Shown here: piece after piece, positions 54,222 through 63,878 of the stretch | Layout of the letters: every line of letters starts with the position of its first letter | Position numbering within the stretch: the first letter of the stretch is position 1 | Source of the DNA: Marinifilum fragile JCM 15579 | GTDB lineage: Bacteria > Bacteroidota > Bacteroidia > Bacteroidales > Marinifilaceae | Direction of reading: 5' to 3' | Assembly (NCBI RefSeq): GCF_001310955.1 | Contig: NZ_BAZX01000007.1 | Coordinates: 93,784 to 157,783 of the forward strand | DNA length: 64,000 bases | Position numbers and translations under genes: made by a program | The notes under the pieces: model-generated | The model's input: the letters and a program-made list of their open reading frames with translations, nothing else | Told to the model about the DNA's origin: nothing | Database searches by the model: none

Positions 54222-55628
54222 CTAGTCTATTGGTCCACACATATCTTCCGGCTTCACCAATTTATCAAATTGCTCATGAGTTAAAAGATTGAGTTCAATC
54301 GCTGCTTCCCGCAATGTTTTATCCTCTGCATGAGCTTTTTTTGCAATTTTAGCGGCATTTTCATAGCCGAGGTGTGAATTAAGAGCTGTTACAAGCATAA
54401 GGGAATTTTCAAGATGTTGCTTTATCACAGGGATATTGGGACGAATGCCTGTTGTACACTTATTGTTAAACGAAACGCAGGCATCACCAATCAAACGCGC
54501 TGATTGCAAAACATTCGTGCCAATAAGTGGTTTAAATACATTTAATTCAAAGTGTCCGTTTGAACCTCCGATAGAAACGGCTACATCATTTCCCATTACC
54601 TGGGCACATACCATGCTTAAGGCTTCGGTTTGCGTAGGATTAACTTTTCCAGGCATAATAGATGAACCTGGTTCATTTTCTGGTATAATAATTTCACCAA
54701 TACCGCAACGGGGACCAGAACTCAACATACGAATATCATTCCCTATTTTCATCAATGAAACAGCACAACGTTTCAATGCTCCTGATAATTCAACCATAGC
54801 ATCATGAGTAGCAATGGCTTCAAATTTATTTGGCGCAGTAATAAATGGGATACCAGTGAGCTCTGCAATTTTTTGTGCTATTAATAAATCATATCCTTTT
54901 GGTGTGTTTAGTCCTGTGCCAACCGCCGTTCCTCCCAAGGCCAATTCACGAACCATTTGCAGTGCATTTTTAATGGCCCTGATACCATTAACAAGTTGCT
55001 GTACATACCCCGAAAACTCCTGACCTAAGGTAAGTGGAGTAGCATCCATGAAGTGTGTACGTCCTATCTTAACAATGTTCTTAAACTCTTGCGATTTACG
55101 GTGCAATGTATCTTTCAGAGCATTTATTCCTGGTATAGTTTTATCTATTACAATTTTATATGCCGCAATATGCATAGCAGATGAAAAAGCATCATTGGAC
55201 GATTGCGATTTATTGACATCATCATTGGGATGAATATACAGTTTGCCTTCTCCCAACTTATTACCTTGCATTACGTGTGCCCGGTTAGCAATTACTTCGT
55301 TTATATTCATATTGGATTGCGTCCCCGAACCAGTTTGCCATATTACCAAAGGAAACTGCTTGTCATGTTTGCCTGCAATAATTTCATCACATACATTTCC
55401 GATCAGTTCTTTTTTATCAGCTGCCAATACACCTAATTGATGATTTGTCATCGCTGCTGCCTTTTTTAAATATGCAAACGCATGAATTATTTCTTTGGGC
55501 ATCGACGCTTCGGGACCAATTTTAAAATTATTACGAGAACGTTCTGTTTGAGCACCCCAATAACAATGAGCTGGCACCTTTACCTCACCCATTGTATCTT
55601 TTTCAATTCTATATTCTAGTTCATTCAT
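54222..55628 (-). CDS. fumC: Fumarate hydratase, class II (FumC)
   Basis: An oxygen-stable, iron-free fumarase that makes malate from fumarate. The 468-residue protein has the superfamily signature [30 protein letters not shown], the Asn/His region [16 protein letters not shown] and the catalytic-His motif [17 protein letters not shown]. The length equals E. coli FumC. It is monocistronic. With the class I enzyme at 22818 it gives an oxygen-sensitive and an oxygen-tolerant isozyme. Confidence 0.95.
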   Translation of the reverse strand: MNELEYRIEKDTMGEVKVPAHCYWGAQTERSRNNFKIGPEASMPKEIIHAFAYLKKAAAMTNHQLGVLAADKKELIGNVCDEIIAGKHDKQFPLVIWQTGSGTQSNMNINEVIANRAHVMQGNKLGEGKLYIHPNDDVNKSQSSNDAFSSAMHIAAYKIVIDKTIPGINALKDTLHRKSQEFKNIVKIGRTHFMDATPLTLGQEFSGYVQQLVNGIRAIKNALQMVRELALGGTAVGTGLNTPKGYDLLIAQKIAELTGIPFITAPNKFEAIATHDAMVELSGALKRCAVSLMKIGNDIRMLSSGPRCGIGEIIIPENEPGSSIMPGKVNPTQTEALSMVCAQVMGNDVAVSIGGSNGHFELNVFKPLIGTNVLQSARLIGDACVSFNNKCTTGIRPNIPVIKQHLENSLMLVTALNSHLGYENAAKIAKKAHAEDKTLREAAIELNLLTHEQFDKLVKPEDMCGPID

Positions 55629-55743
55629 CGGTTTACATGTTTTATTCCTTTAATATAGTCTATTTTGGGCTTGCTTGTAACATTTCGTGGGTTGCCGTGC
55701 TGCCAATTTTTCAGTTCTTTTGTTTAAATTGGGCACAAAGGCT

Positions 55744-55796
55744 AGAGTAAAAAACGCAGTGCTGGCTTGGTAGGGTAGGACTGCGCTTTTTACTCT
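55744..55796 (-). terminator. Long hairpin terminator after the gene at 55812
   Basis: AGAGTAAAAAACGCAGT (55744-55760) pairs with ACTGCGCTTTTTACTCT (55780-55796) over 17 positions with one mismatch. Confidence 0.75.
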
Positions 55797-55811
55797 GTCT
55801 TATCCAATGTA

Positions 55812-56296
55812 CTATTTTAGTCTTCCAATACTATCAATTCTGAAAAACTTGAAATGATTTCCATCCCATAGTGCCATAGCCTCTATATTTGTATTCTCAA
55901 TAAAAATCCCGTAACAATTATTAATGTTCAAATCTTTTCTTGAAGCTTCTGAAACACCTTTTTGACCATAAACTTTTTCGAGTTTACCGAATTGGACTTT
56001 AGATGAAAGTATTTGTATTCCTTCCTTCGATATTTCTTGTTTTTCAATTAGGTCCGATACAATTTCAATGAAATTCTCATCGTTAATTTCTTTCAAATCA
56101 ATAAAATACTGTCTTGCATTTAAATAGTTTTCACTTTTTAAATTATCATACAGATGGTATGGTGTTTCAATCATTTGCTCTTTCGTGGGAGAGTTTGTAT
56201 GATTATTAACGGAGTTTAAGACAGATTGATTTTTCCCGCATAACTATGGTTCGCAGAGAATAATGTAATTAAGAGTAGTAAATAGATTATTTTCAT
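55812..56296 (-). pseudogene. Exported hypothetical protein, frameshifted by one missing base
   Basis: The gene starts at 56296 with a clear signal peptide (MKIIYLLLLITLFSANHSYA). It falls out of frame in an A5 run on the coding strand (56230-56234). One more A restores GKNQSVLNSVNNHTN and joins the long downstream frame, which contains IETPYHLYDNLKSENYLNAR and ends FKFFRIDSIGRLK. The repaired protein has about 161 residues. I recognise no family. Confidence 0.7.
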
Positions 56297-56427
56297 TTTG
56301 AACGGATAAGGATATGAAGCATTTGGCATTTCAAAGCAATTTCCAATCAAACCGCTGCAAAGTTTATAAATGTAATGCCATTATAATTGTCCGCCATATG
56401 TTTTATATGCAATGCTAGGCAAAGTAG

Positions 56428-57491
56428 TTATTTCATTTTTAAATCAAGTATTTTATAGACCAATTTTTCAAATGAATCTTTATCCGTATTTCGCTTATAA
56501 TCTGATTTAGTCTTATGTGCGATCACCATATTTAATTTAGGGATTACCAAAATGTATTGCCCATATGCACCTGTTGCTAAATAAGCACCTTCTAAATCAG
56601 GATTATTATACTTTTCCCAAATCCACCACATGTATCCATAAGCATAATTACCTTCTTTACACCAATATGAATTCATTTCATCAGTTGAAGTTGTAACACT
56701 CGTTATAAGTTTTATCCAATCTTTTGGAATGATTTGTTCTCCATCCCAATTCCCCATATTTAACATTAACAATCCTAATCGAGCCATATCACGAGTAGAA
56801 AACCAGAAGTGATAGGCTAAATATTTAGATTTTCGCTGATTCCCCGATTTTTCTTGTTTCTCTCTTTCAAAATCCTGCATTTGTATTGGAATAGCAATGT
56901 CTTTCTTAAATGCATCATAGATGTTTAGTCCGGTTTGTTGTTCAAAAATTGCCCCTGCAGCATTAAAATCCCAATTGTTGTATAAAAAATATGTTCCTGG
57001 TTTCATCGAGCCTCTTCCTGGATTGTTTTTGTTATCACTACCTTCATTAGAAGCAGGATGATAAATTCCTGACCTTGCTGTTATTAAATTTCGGACTGTT
57101 GCCTTTTTCTCGATAGGAGCAATCCTTGAATATCATCAAATTCAAGTTCTTCTAAAGTCTCATCTAAATTGATGGTATTATTCTCAACATATTTCCCGTA
57201 TATCATTGATAATATACTTTTTCTGCAAGATGCGATATAACTTAATTCATCTATATCGCCATAATCAAATAGAATTTTTCCGTCAACTATCACAACTAAT
57301 CCAGTTGTATTTAAACTATCAATTATGAATCGGTTTATTTCATTAAATTTCTTTGAATCATAACCGACATTTTCAATTGTATCGTGTTTTAACCATGTAG
57401 AATCTGGAAAAACTTTACTATTCTGTGATTGTAAATTATCAATGAATATTATTGATAATATTACAGTCAGTATTATTTTAATCTTTTCCAT
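56428..57491 (-). pseudogene. Serine hydrolase (beta-lactamase fold), frameshifted by one missing base
   Basis: An exported class C beta-lactamase-like protein. The N-part (from 57491) has a signal peptide, then SCRKS as the SxxK motif near residue 90. It shifts after DDIQGLL. The other frame gives PIEKKATVRNLITARSGIYH, then YNNWDFN as the YxN motif and a complete C-terminal half ending at 56428. Adding one C (CTCCTATC to CTCCCTATC, about 57116) unites them as one protein of about 354 residues. Confidence 0.82.
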
Positions 57492-57530
57492 AGGTTTGTA
57501 TTTTTCTGTGTCTTCATAAATATTTTGCCT

Positions 57531-57655
57531 AAGGGTGTTGATTATGAGTAGTTGCGTAGGTTAGCACTTAACTTTGCAAGTACAAACCAAACTGAAGATC
57601 CGCGAGGATTTTCAGAAGTAGGCGAGAACAAGCAATTACTTATAGCCAATGTAAG
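57531..57655. repeat. Dispersed ~125-bp element, copy 1
   Basis: Similar along its whole length to 63879-64000. Both begin AAGGGT and contain TTAGCAC/TTAAGCAC-type boxes and a hairpin with a GCGA tetraloop (57594-57613). It lies between two reverse-strand genes. Confidence 0.6.
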
Positions 57656-57665
57656 CATACATTTT

Positions 57666-58670
57666 TTATTCTGTTTGATTTACCCAATTTAGAAAATCTT
57701 GAAAAACATCATCCCAATGTTCTTCAAACTTTCCACTTTCTATTTCTTTTCCAAATCCATGATCTAAATCTGGGTACACTTTGAAAGTAAGATTGTTTTT
57801 TCGGTGTCTTATAAATTCAATTGGGATTAAGTAAGCCGATTCTAAAGCAACAGCTTGATCCTTTGTTCCGATGGCAGCAAATATTGGTTGCTCTATCTGT
57901 AACAAATTTTCAACCGGAGGTTCGGAAAAGTGGCTCCATCGGTTATAGCTATTATTTTCTCCCTGCCAAAATTTATCAGTGGCATTGGGATCGGACATGA
58001 TGTCTTTTAAATCGTTAAACAATGAATCAATTTTGCTTTGAGCCTGTTGTTCTGTTAATTTCCCTTTGTCAACATCTTTTCTAATAAAAGTTACAAAATC
58101 AATAAATTGCGTATTGCCACCTCCAGACAAATATCCAAAGTGGGTTATTTTATTATTTATAGTTCCCAGTTTGGCAGTAACATCACTGCCTTCGGAATGC
58201 CCAAGTACAATTATTTTATCAAACTTATTGTTGTACTTTGTACACAAAGCGTTAATAACTAGGTCCGCTTGATTAGCCCTATACTGAAGAATTTGATTCT
58301 CAAAGTATGATTTTGGAGTGGAGAATGGTTTGTTTGTTTTCATCAGAAAAGGAAAGCCTTTACGTGAAATAACAACAAATAAATAGTTATTTGGAATGGT
58401 ATTTAAATTAAATGGCAGAACTGTTTTTATCGATTTTTTTCCATTGCGTTCTCTTAGTTGATATAAGGACCTTGCTCTTGAACCTTGAATATATAAGAAT
58501 AAAGTATTAATTGAATCAATACCTTGTTTGGCGTGCGTATGGTAGTTTATGGTATCATTTTCTGTGATTACAGAAGAATGCTTATAGATTTTATCTAAAA
58601 TGGTGTGGTTTTGCCCAAATATCAGATTGCTTGTCAAGAGTATTATAGAAAAAAGTAAGTTCTGTTTCAT
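57666..58670 (-). CDS. Exported alpha/beta hydrolase
   Basis: A 334-residue protein with a signal peptide (MKQNLLFSIILLTSNLIFGQ). It has the nucleophile elbow GHSEGS (about residue 157), the Asp-containing IGTKDQAVALES and the C-terminal DLDHGFG histidine motif, giving a complete Ser-Asp-His triad. It may be an acyl-esterase or peptidase; the substrate is unknown. It appears to be a single-gene transcript. Confidence 0.83.
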   Translation of the reverse strand: MKQNLLFSIILLTSNLIFGQNHTILDKIYKHSSVITENDTINYHTHAKQGIDSINTLFLYIQGSRARSLYQLRERNGKKSIKTVLPFNLNTIPNNYLFVVISRKGFPFLMKTNKPFSTPKSYFENQILQYRANQADLVINALCTKYNNKFDKIIVLGHSEGSDVTAKLGTINNKITHFGYLSGGGNTQFIDFVTFIRKDVDKGKLTEQQAQSKIDSLFNDLKDIMSDPNATDKFWQGENNSYNRWSHFSEPPVENLLQIEQPIFAAIGTKDQAVALESAYLIPIEFIRHRKNNLTFKVYPDLDHGFGKEIESGKFEEHWDDVFQDFLNWVNQTE

Positions 58671-59128
58671 GTTTAATAACTTCTATTAAATGTATTTTAA
58701 GGTATTTATAAGTGCATTGTCAAATTTATTCTTCTTAAATCACTTATTGCACAATATATCTACCATAGGTAAGTATTGTGCAATAACCGCTCGTCAATTT
58801 ACAAAACAATAGTCCCTTTACAAAGACATTATATTGTTATTTAAACAAAAGAGACAAGACTCAAGGCTCTTGTCTCACACATTCATTCATTTATTTATTT
58901 ATTTATTTTCCACTTCGCTACCGCACGAGTTCTCTCGTGTGGTTCTATTTTTACATTGGTACACGGTAGAGTCACGTACCAGCAAGGGTATTGTGGTTTA
59001 CTGAAGTTTTTATTCTATAAAACCACAATGTTATATATTAATTATGCTAATGTTTAAACATATAACTTTTCTATGATTTTATCTTGCCAACTCGCACAAA
59101 TGCCTTGCTTGGCGAATGTTCTGATTGA
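58671..59128. other. Hairpin-rich intergenic region
   Basis: Four inverted repeats occur in a row: TTATTGCACAATA/TATTGTGCAATAA (58744-58786, perfect 13 bp), GAGACAAGA/TCTTGTCTC (58851-58876), ACCGCACGAG/CTCGTGTGGT (58920-58943) and ATTGTGGTTT/AAACCACAAT (58990-59029). A TTTA microsatellite lies at about 58885-58908. No coding frame of note. Confidence 0.5.
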
Positions 59129-59953
59129 TTACAAATTTTTCAAATATGGTAATGGGGATATTAATTCGTATTCTTTAGAAATATCTAAAAATAGATTCAA
59201 TAAATTCAAATGCTCTCTACCTATAATTAGTAAAATTCTATCATCCTCATTACATTGTATTCGTTGGATATTACGTAATATTCTAAGGTTTCTGTTATAC
59301 CATCTTCCAGTTTCAAAATCAACACCTGTAAAATCTCCTTCTTGCTCCTCATATTTAAATGGGTGAGATAAATATATTGCTAATCTTTCTCGGATTAATT
59401 CAGGTCTGTTAAATTCGTACAATTCTTTAACTATGCTTGATACCTTGCCATTAGTAGCAGGTTTCGTTTGATATGAATTATTATAATAATCTGTAAATTT
59501 TGAAATCCTGATGCTGTCATTAAAAATTGATTCTACGCTTTTATAATGTCTGCCCATATTATTTACACAGACTATTTTGTCCAGGTTTAATTGTTTCCCA
59601 ATTCTAAATGCCAATTGAAAGACTTCACTTTTTTTAAGCTGGAACTTTCCCAATTTATATTGCTGGTAAAGGGAATCAATAGTAAGCTGACTTTCTGGGT
59701 TCTGTTCTATAGCTATTATTGTAGGATTAAATTCACAAATGGATTTACAGATCGCTCTAATCTCAGATTGGTAGGGTTCATCAAGAACGGAAATCATATC
59801 TTTCTCTTTAGTTTTCACCACATCCAGATTATGGTATGCGAAATGAAATACTCCAAGAGTCATAATTGGGGTTGGTGATACTTTTTCTGCAGATTGTCCA
59901 AAAGAGTTATTAGAAGTGAGGAAAGCTAATAGTACAAATAGTATTTTTTTCAT
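59129..59953 (-). CDS. DUF5694 domain-containing exported protein
   Basis: A 274-residue protein with a signal peptide (MKKILFVLLAFLTSNNSFG). It has the DUF5694 start PTPIMTLGVFHFAYHNLDVV, the central NPTIIAIEQNPESQ and the end DDRILLIIGREHLNLLNLFL. The family resembles TraB/ChaN-type proteins with His/Glu residues in GVFHF and GREH; activity is unknown. The start is placed at 59953. Hairpins on both sides suggest its own transcript. Confidence 0.82.
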   Translation of the reverse strand: MKKILFVLLAFLTSNNSFGQSAEKVSPTPIMTLGVFHFAYHNLDVVKTKEKDMISVLDEPYQSEIRAICKSICEFNPTIIAIEQNPESQLTIDSLYQQYKLGKFQLKKSEVFQLAFRIGKQLNLDKIVCVNNMGRHYKSVESIFNDSIRISKFTDYYNNSYQTKPATNGKVSSIVKELYEFNRPELIRERLAIYLSHPFKYEEQEGDFTGVDFETGRWYNRNLRILRNIQRIQCNEDDRILLIIGREHLNLLNLFLDISKEYELISPLPYLKNL

Positions 59954-60034
59954 AGTTATCAATTTAGGTTAATTAAAAGACAGTAACTATAATAGTGTGT
60001 TGCATATTGGCAAACAAAAACCACATAAAAGTTA

Positions 60035-60067
60035 AAGAGCTTGTGTATGTCAATTGCACAAGCTCTT
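60035..60067 (-). terminator. Hairpin after the serine hydrolase at 60086
   Basis: AAGAGCTTGTG and CACAAGCTCTT form a perfect 11-bp stem with an 11-nt loop. Confidence 0.65.
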
Positions 60068-60085
60068 GTTTGAAGTATTTTATTC

Positions 60086-61807
60086 TTACAGTTTTTTTTC
60101 CAATCTGAAATTCTTTACTCTACCTAAATCCTTTAAAATCATCGTACTTATTTCACCCTTTTGGTTACGTTCAAATGTTAATATGCCAAGTTGTCCTGCT
60201 CTGAATTTGTCCTTTTCGATGTACTCCAATTCTGTATTCCCAAAATTTAAATAGGTTTCAAAAGTTTTAGGAGGAGACAGAGTCAATTTGTTATTATCAA
60301 AGCTAACAGGATAATGTACATCGAAAGTAGCCTGATAATAGTCGCCAGCAAACTCCTGAAGTTCTTCGTTTGTTGGCATTTTAGTTTTATAAATTCTATG
60401 TGCCACGTAATCTTCACCTCCCTGTTGCCAAATCAATTCATTTACTTTACCATCATTATCGGTTATAAACTTGCATTGAGCCTCAAAAGCTGTTAAAAAG
60501 AATTCATGTTCCGATTCTGCAAATAACCTGAATGTCTGATTTCCAGGGATAACAAGTTTTAGAGTGTCGGCATCAAGTTTGATTTCTATACTCGCGCCAT
60601 CAGGCATTCTAAATTTGCCGGTATAGGCTTCCATTAGTTTGTCTGGCAATTGGATTTCTTTTCGCAGCTGTTTCTCTTTTTCAATCAATTGATCCGATAG
60701 AACAATCTTGCAAATTTTATTTAAAAGACGAGCGCTATTTATACTTTCCGTATTTAATAGAATTACAATACACAAATCTTGATCAGGATAAATGGCAAAT
60801 TGACTTCTAAACCCCAGTGTTCCTCCCGAATGTTTTACCCGTTTAACACCTTTATAATTGCTGACGTGTAAGCCATAGGTTGTCGAAATGGTATCTCCAT
60901 TTTCAAGAGTGTTGTATGGGGTGCTAACTCTCGATAAATAATTCTTGCAAGAAAGTTCATCCTCAAGCATGTGTTTTCCCCAGTTTAGCATGTCTGTAAT
61001 GTTAGAATAAATATTTGTTGATCCATAGGTGTATTCAGAATTTACTTGATATGGAATGAATTCATCCTTTTCTTTTTTGTATCCTTTAGTAGTGATGTTT
61101 TTCGCTTGAGTAGGAGAATGAAATACATAACTAGATGTCATAGCCAGTGGCTGAAAAACAGAAGTATTCATAAAATCGTGATAATTCATTTTACTGACCA
61201 CCTCAATAATCTCAGCCAGGAGGGCATAACCCGAATTCGAATAGTTATAAAGGGTATTGGGTTCTGTATTCAACTGAGGATATGATTCAATCATATTAAT
61301 TTCGTCTTTCTGAAACCAGGGTATTTCAAAATCAGAATTGGCTAGCAGTCGGAGTACATCTGTAGAAGCAATACCGCTGGTATGTTGTATCAGATGCCTG
61401 ATGCTTACCCTATTTTTATAATCGGGAAGGTCAGGTAGGTATAAACCAATCGGATCATCCAATTTTAATTTGTGTTGCTGTTCCAACAGGAGAATGGCAT
61501 AAGCAGTAAAATGTTTCGAAACAGAACCAATTTCAAACTTAGTGCTACTGTTGTTTTTAATCGAGGCGGAGATATCACTTAAGCCATAAGCTTTCTTAAA
61601 AACCAAGTTATTCCCATAAATAATACCAATGCTTCCACCAGGATCATTTGTACCAATCTCCGATAGCAATAAACTGTCTACACTCTTACAAATAACATCC
61701 CAGTTGTCTGATGTTTTTTTTTCACTTTGCTGATAATAAGCTAAGCTTGATAGGGCCATACAAGTAAGTATTATTACAAGTATAACAAGTGTTTTGTTTG
61801 TTTTCAT
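60086..61807 (-). CDS. Exported serine hydrolase (class C beta-lactamase fold) with C-terminal extension
   Basis: A 573-residue protein with an N-terminal signal or anchor (MKTNKTLVILVIILTCMALS). The hydrolase domain (about 40-370) has GSVSKHF as the SxxK motif, YSNSGY as YxN and HSGGTLG as the third box. A C-terminal beta-rich region (about 390-570) carries two repeats of the DUF3471-like type (EAYTGKFRMPDGASIEI and QEFAGDYYQATFDVHYPVS). Such proteins act as peptidases or esterases; it need not give beta-lactam resistance. Confidence 0.87.
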   Translation of the reverse strand: MKTNKTLVILVIILTCMALSSLAYYQQSEKKTSDNWDVICKSVDSLLLSEIGTNDPGGSIGIIYGNNLVFKKAYGLSDISASIKNNSSTKFEIGSVSKHFTAYAILLLEQQHKLKLDDPIGLYLPDLPDYKNRVSIRHLIQHTSGIASTDVLRLLANSDFEIPWFQKDEINMIESYPQLNTEPNTLYNYSNSGYALLAEIIEVVSKMNYHDFMNTSVFQPLAMTSSYVFHSPTQAKNITTKGYKKEKDEFIPYQVNSEYTYGSTNIYSNITDMLNWGKHMLEDELSCKNYLSRVSTPYNTLENGDTISTTYGLHVSNYKGVKRVKHSGGTLGFRSQFAIYPDQDLCIVILLNTESINSARLLNKICKIVLSDQLIEKEKQLRKEIQLPDKLMEAYTGKFRMPDGASIEIKLDADTLKLVIPGNQTFRLFAESEHEFFLTAFEAQCKFITDNDGKVNELIWQQGGEDYVAHRIYKTKMPTNEELQEFAGDYYQATFDVHYPVSFDNNKLTLSPPKTFETYLNFGNTELEYIEKDKFRAGQLGILTFERNQKGEISTMILKDLGRVKNFRLEKKL

Positions 61808-62028
61808 ATTGTGGTGTGCATTAAATTACACCTCAATATTATCTGATCATGAAATCAATTAAAAATCAAATCCATTACTGAAAAGAATAATACACAAACT
61901 CCAATTTCCATTGGATGAATTAAACTTGTCAGTTTTAATATGTCGTTTATCCTTTTATTTAGCATTTTGTGTGAAATTATTTTCGTAATGAATAATCAAT
62001 CTTATTTTTATAGTTTAAAACACAAATA

Positions 62029-63069
62029 ATGCTATTGAAAAAAAGACATTTGGAACCATTCCTACACCTGTTGATATGGATAACAGGATTGTTTATTGCA
62101 CTTCATAATATCAACAACATTGGTTTTCTAAAACGAGGAATGGATATCTACTCGTTGGCAGTTGTAATTGGTACATTCTTTAATATCGTTCTATTTTATT
62201 TTGTTTCACTTTTTTTAATACCAAAATTTAACGCTAAAGGATTAAGACGAGAGCTAATTTTTTACCTGATAATTGTAACTATAGTACTAAGTATTGGCGA
62301 ATCATTGGTTGATTATTTTTTAATGCCTTCGATCTACTCATCGGAGGAAGAACCATTATTAGCCCAATTTATAGTAATTCTGGTATTTCATATTTTTATA
62401 TTGGCTTTGGCTCTGTCATATGGTTTAACCAAAGAATGGATCAAGAAAGAGAAGAAACAGCAAAGTTTAAAGGCTGAAAAGCTATCTGCAGAACTCAATT
62501 ATCTTAAAGCGCAGGTAAATCCTCACTTTTTATTCAACATGATGAATATTGCTTTTGCCAGTGCAACGAAAAATGGTGATGAGTATACAGCCAATATTAT
62601 TGAGATGATTTCTTCACAATTAAGGTATATGCTTTATGAGAGTAATTTTGAAAAGGTATCTGTTCAAAAAGAAATAGATCATATCAGTAGGTATATCGAA
62701 ATTCAGAAATTACGCATTTCTGATGATATGCCAGTAAAAATAAACTATCAAACCAATGGTGATTTTTCTTCAAATTCTGTGGCTCCTTTATTGTTAATTC
62801 CCTTTATCGAAAATGCATTTAAACATGGTTTGCATTACAATGCTGAAACAAATATTAATATTCTTATTTCATGCCAAAATCATCAGTTAAAATTGATGGT
62901 ATCAAATCCTGTAAGTGTAAATAAAAACAATGTAAACAATTCATCTTCTGGCATAGGGTTGGAAAATGTAAAGAAAAGATTGGATTTAATTTATCCCAAT
63001 AAACACAAGCTTCAAATTAAAGAACAAAAAGAAAAATATAGCATATCTTTAAACTTAATGCTTAACTAG
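62029..63069 (+). CDS. Sensor histidine kinase, LytS/YehU type
   Basis: A 346-residue membrane kinase with four helices in the first ~135 residues, a coiled linker, and the His_kinase domain. The acceptor motif reads QVNPHFLFNMMN (His near residue 168), the N-box FIENAFKHGLHY and the G-box SSGIGLENVKKRL. All catalytic elements are intact, unlike the pseudokinase at 6070. It is followed 7 bp later by its regulator. Confidence 0.93.
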   Translation: MLLKKRHLEPFLHLLIWITGLFIALHNINNIGFLKRGMDIYSLAVVIGTFFNIVLFYFVSLFLIPKFNAKGLRRELIFYLIIVTIVLSIGESLVDYFLMPSIYSSEEEPLLAQFIVILVFHIFILALALSYGLTKEWIKKEKKQQSLKAEKLSAELNYLKAQVNPHFLFNMMNIAFASATKNGDEYTANIIEMISSQLRYMLYESNFEKVSVQKEIDHISRYIEIQKLRISDDMPVKINYQTNGDFSSNSVAPLLLIPFIENAFKHGLHYNAETNINILISCQNHQLKLMVSNPVSVNKNNVNNSSSGIGLENVKKRLDLIYPNKHKLQIKEQKEKYSISLNLMLN

Positions 63070-63076
63070 TACTGTA

Positions 63077-63778
63077 ATGAAATGTATTGTTATAGATGAT
63101 GAACCCTTCGCATTGGATTTGATGAAAACCTACATCGATAAAACACCTTTTCTAGATTGTTTAGGATCTTTTTCAAATCCTTTAAAGGCCCTCGAATATC
63201 TCCTTGAACATGAGGTGGATTTGTTGTTTCTCGATATCAACATGCCCGAGCTTTCAGGAATACAATTCCTAAATTCTTTAAAGCACAAACCAATGGTAGT
63301 ATTTACAACGGCATATTCTGAATATGGTGTAGAAAGTTATGAATACGATGCTATTGATTACCTCTTAAAGCCAATAAAATATGAACGCTTTTTAAAGGCG
63401 ATGGGGAAGGTGTACGAACGCAACAATGGCGCTAAGCAAACTGTTCAGCCAGAATTAAAGAATCAAAATAATCAGATGATCATCCGCAGTGGAACACAGG
63501 TACATCGCATCTTATTGGATCAGATTTATTTTATTGAGGGAGCTGGCAATTATGTGAATTTTCATGCATGCGATAAGAAAATAATGGTATTGCAAACCAT
63601 GAAGGAGACCATCGCTCAATTGCCAACGGAACAATTCGCAAGAGTACACAAATCTTATGTGGTGGCTATGAGGCATATAGATATTGTAGAAAGACACCAA
63701 ATTACCATGAAAAATCATAAAATACCAATCGGCATTACTTATCGAGAGCAGTTTCTAAATAAATATTATAAAATGTAA
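63077..63778 (+). CDS. LytTR-family response regulator
   Basis: A 233-residue regulator. The receiver domain (1-120) has acidic residues at the start (VIDDEPFAL), the phospho-acceptor Asp in LLFLDINMPELSG and the Lys in YLLKPIKYERF. The LytTR DNA-binding domain (about 135-233) has IIRSGTQVHRILLDQIYFIE and FARVHKSYVVAMRHI. It pairs with the adjacent LytS-type kinase. Targets are not visible. Confidence 0.94.
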   Translation: MKCIVIDDEPFALDLMKTYIDKTPFLDCLGSFSNPLKALEYLLEHEVDLLFLDINMPELSGIQFLNSLKHKPMVVFTTAYSEYGVESYEYDAIDYLLKPIKYERFLKAMGKVYERNNGAKQTVQPELKNQNNQMIIRSGTQVHRILLDQIYFIEGAGNYVNFHACDKKIMVLQTMKETIAQLPTEQFARVHKSYVVAMRHIDIVERHQITMKNHKIPIGITYREQFLNKYYKM

Positions 63779-63878
63779 TTCATAAATACGCCCCTCAACT
63801 AAAGCCAAGGGATATGAAAGGGCTGTAATGGATGTCTAATTTTTACAATACAAATTCTTAATTGTGAGGAAAGCAGGT

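Noticed and set aside
58744..58786. Rho-independent terminator for the alpha/beta hydrolase gene
   Set aside because: It lies upstream of that gene's start and lacks a T run on the coding strand.
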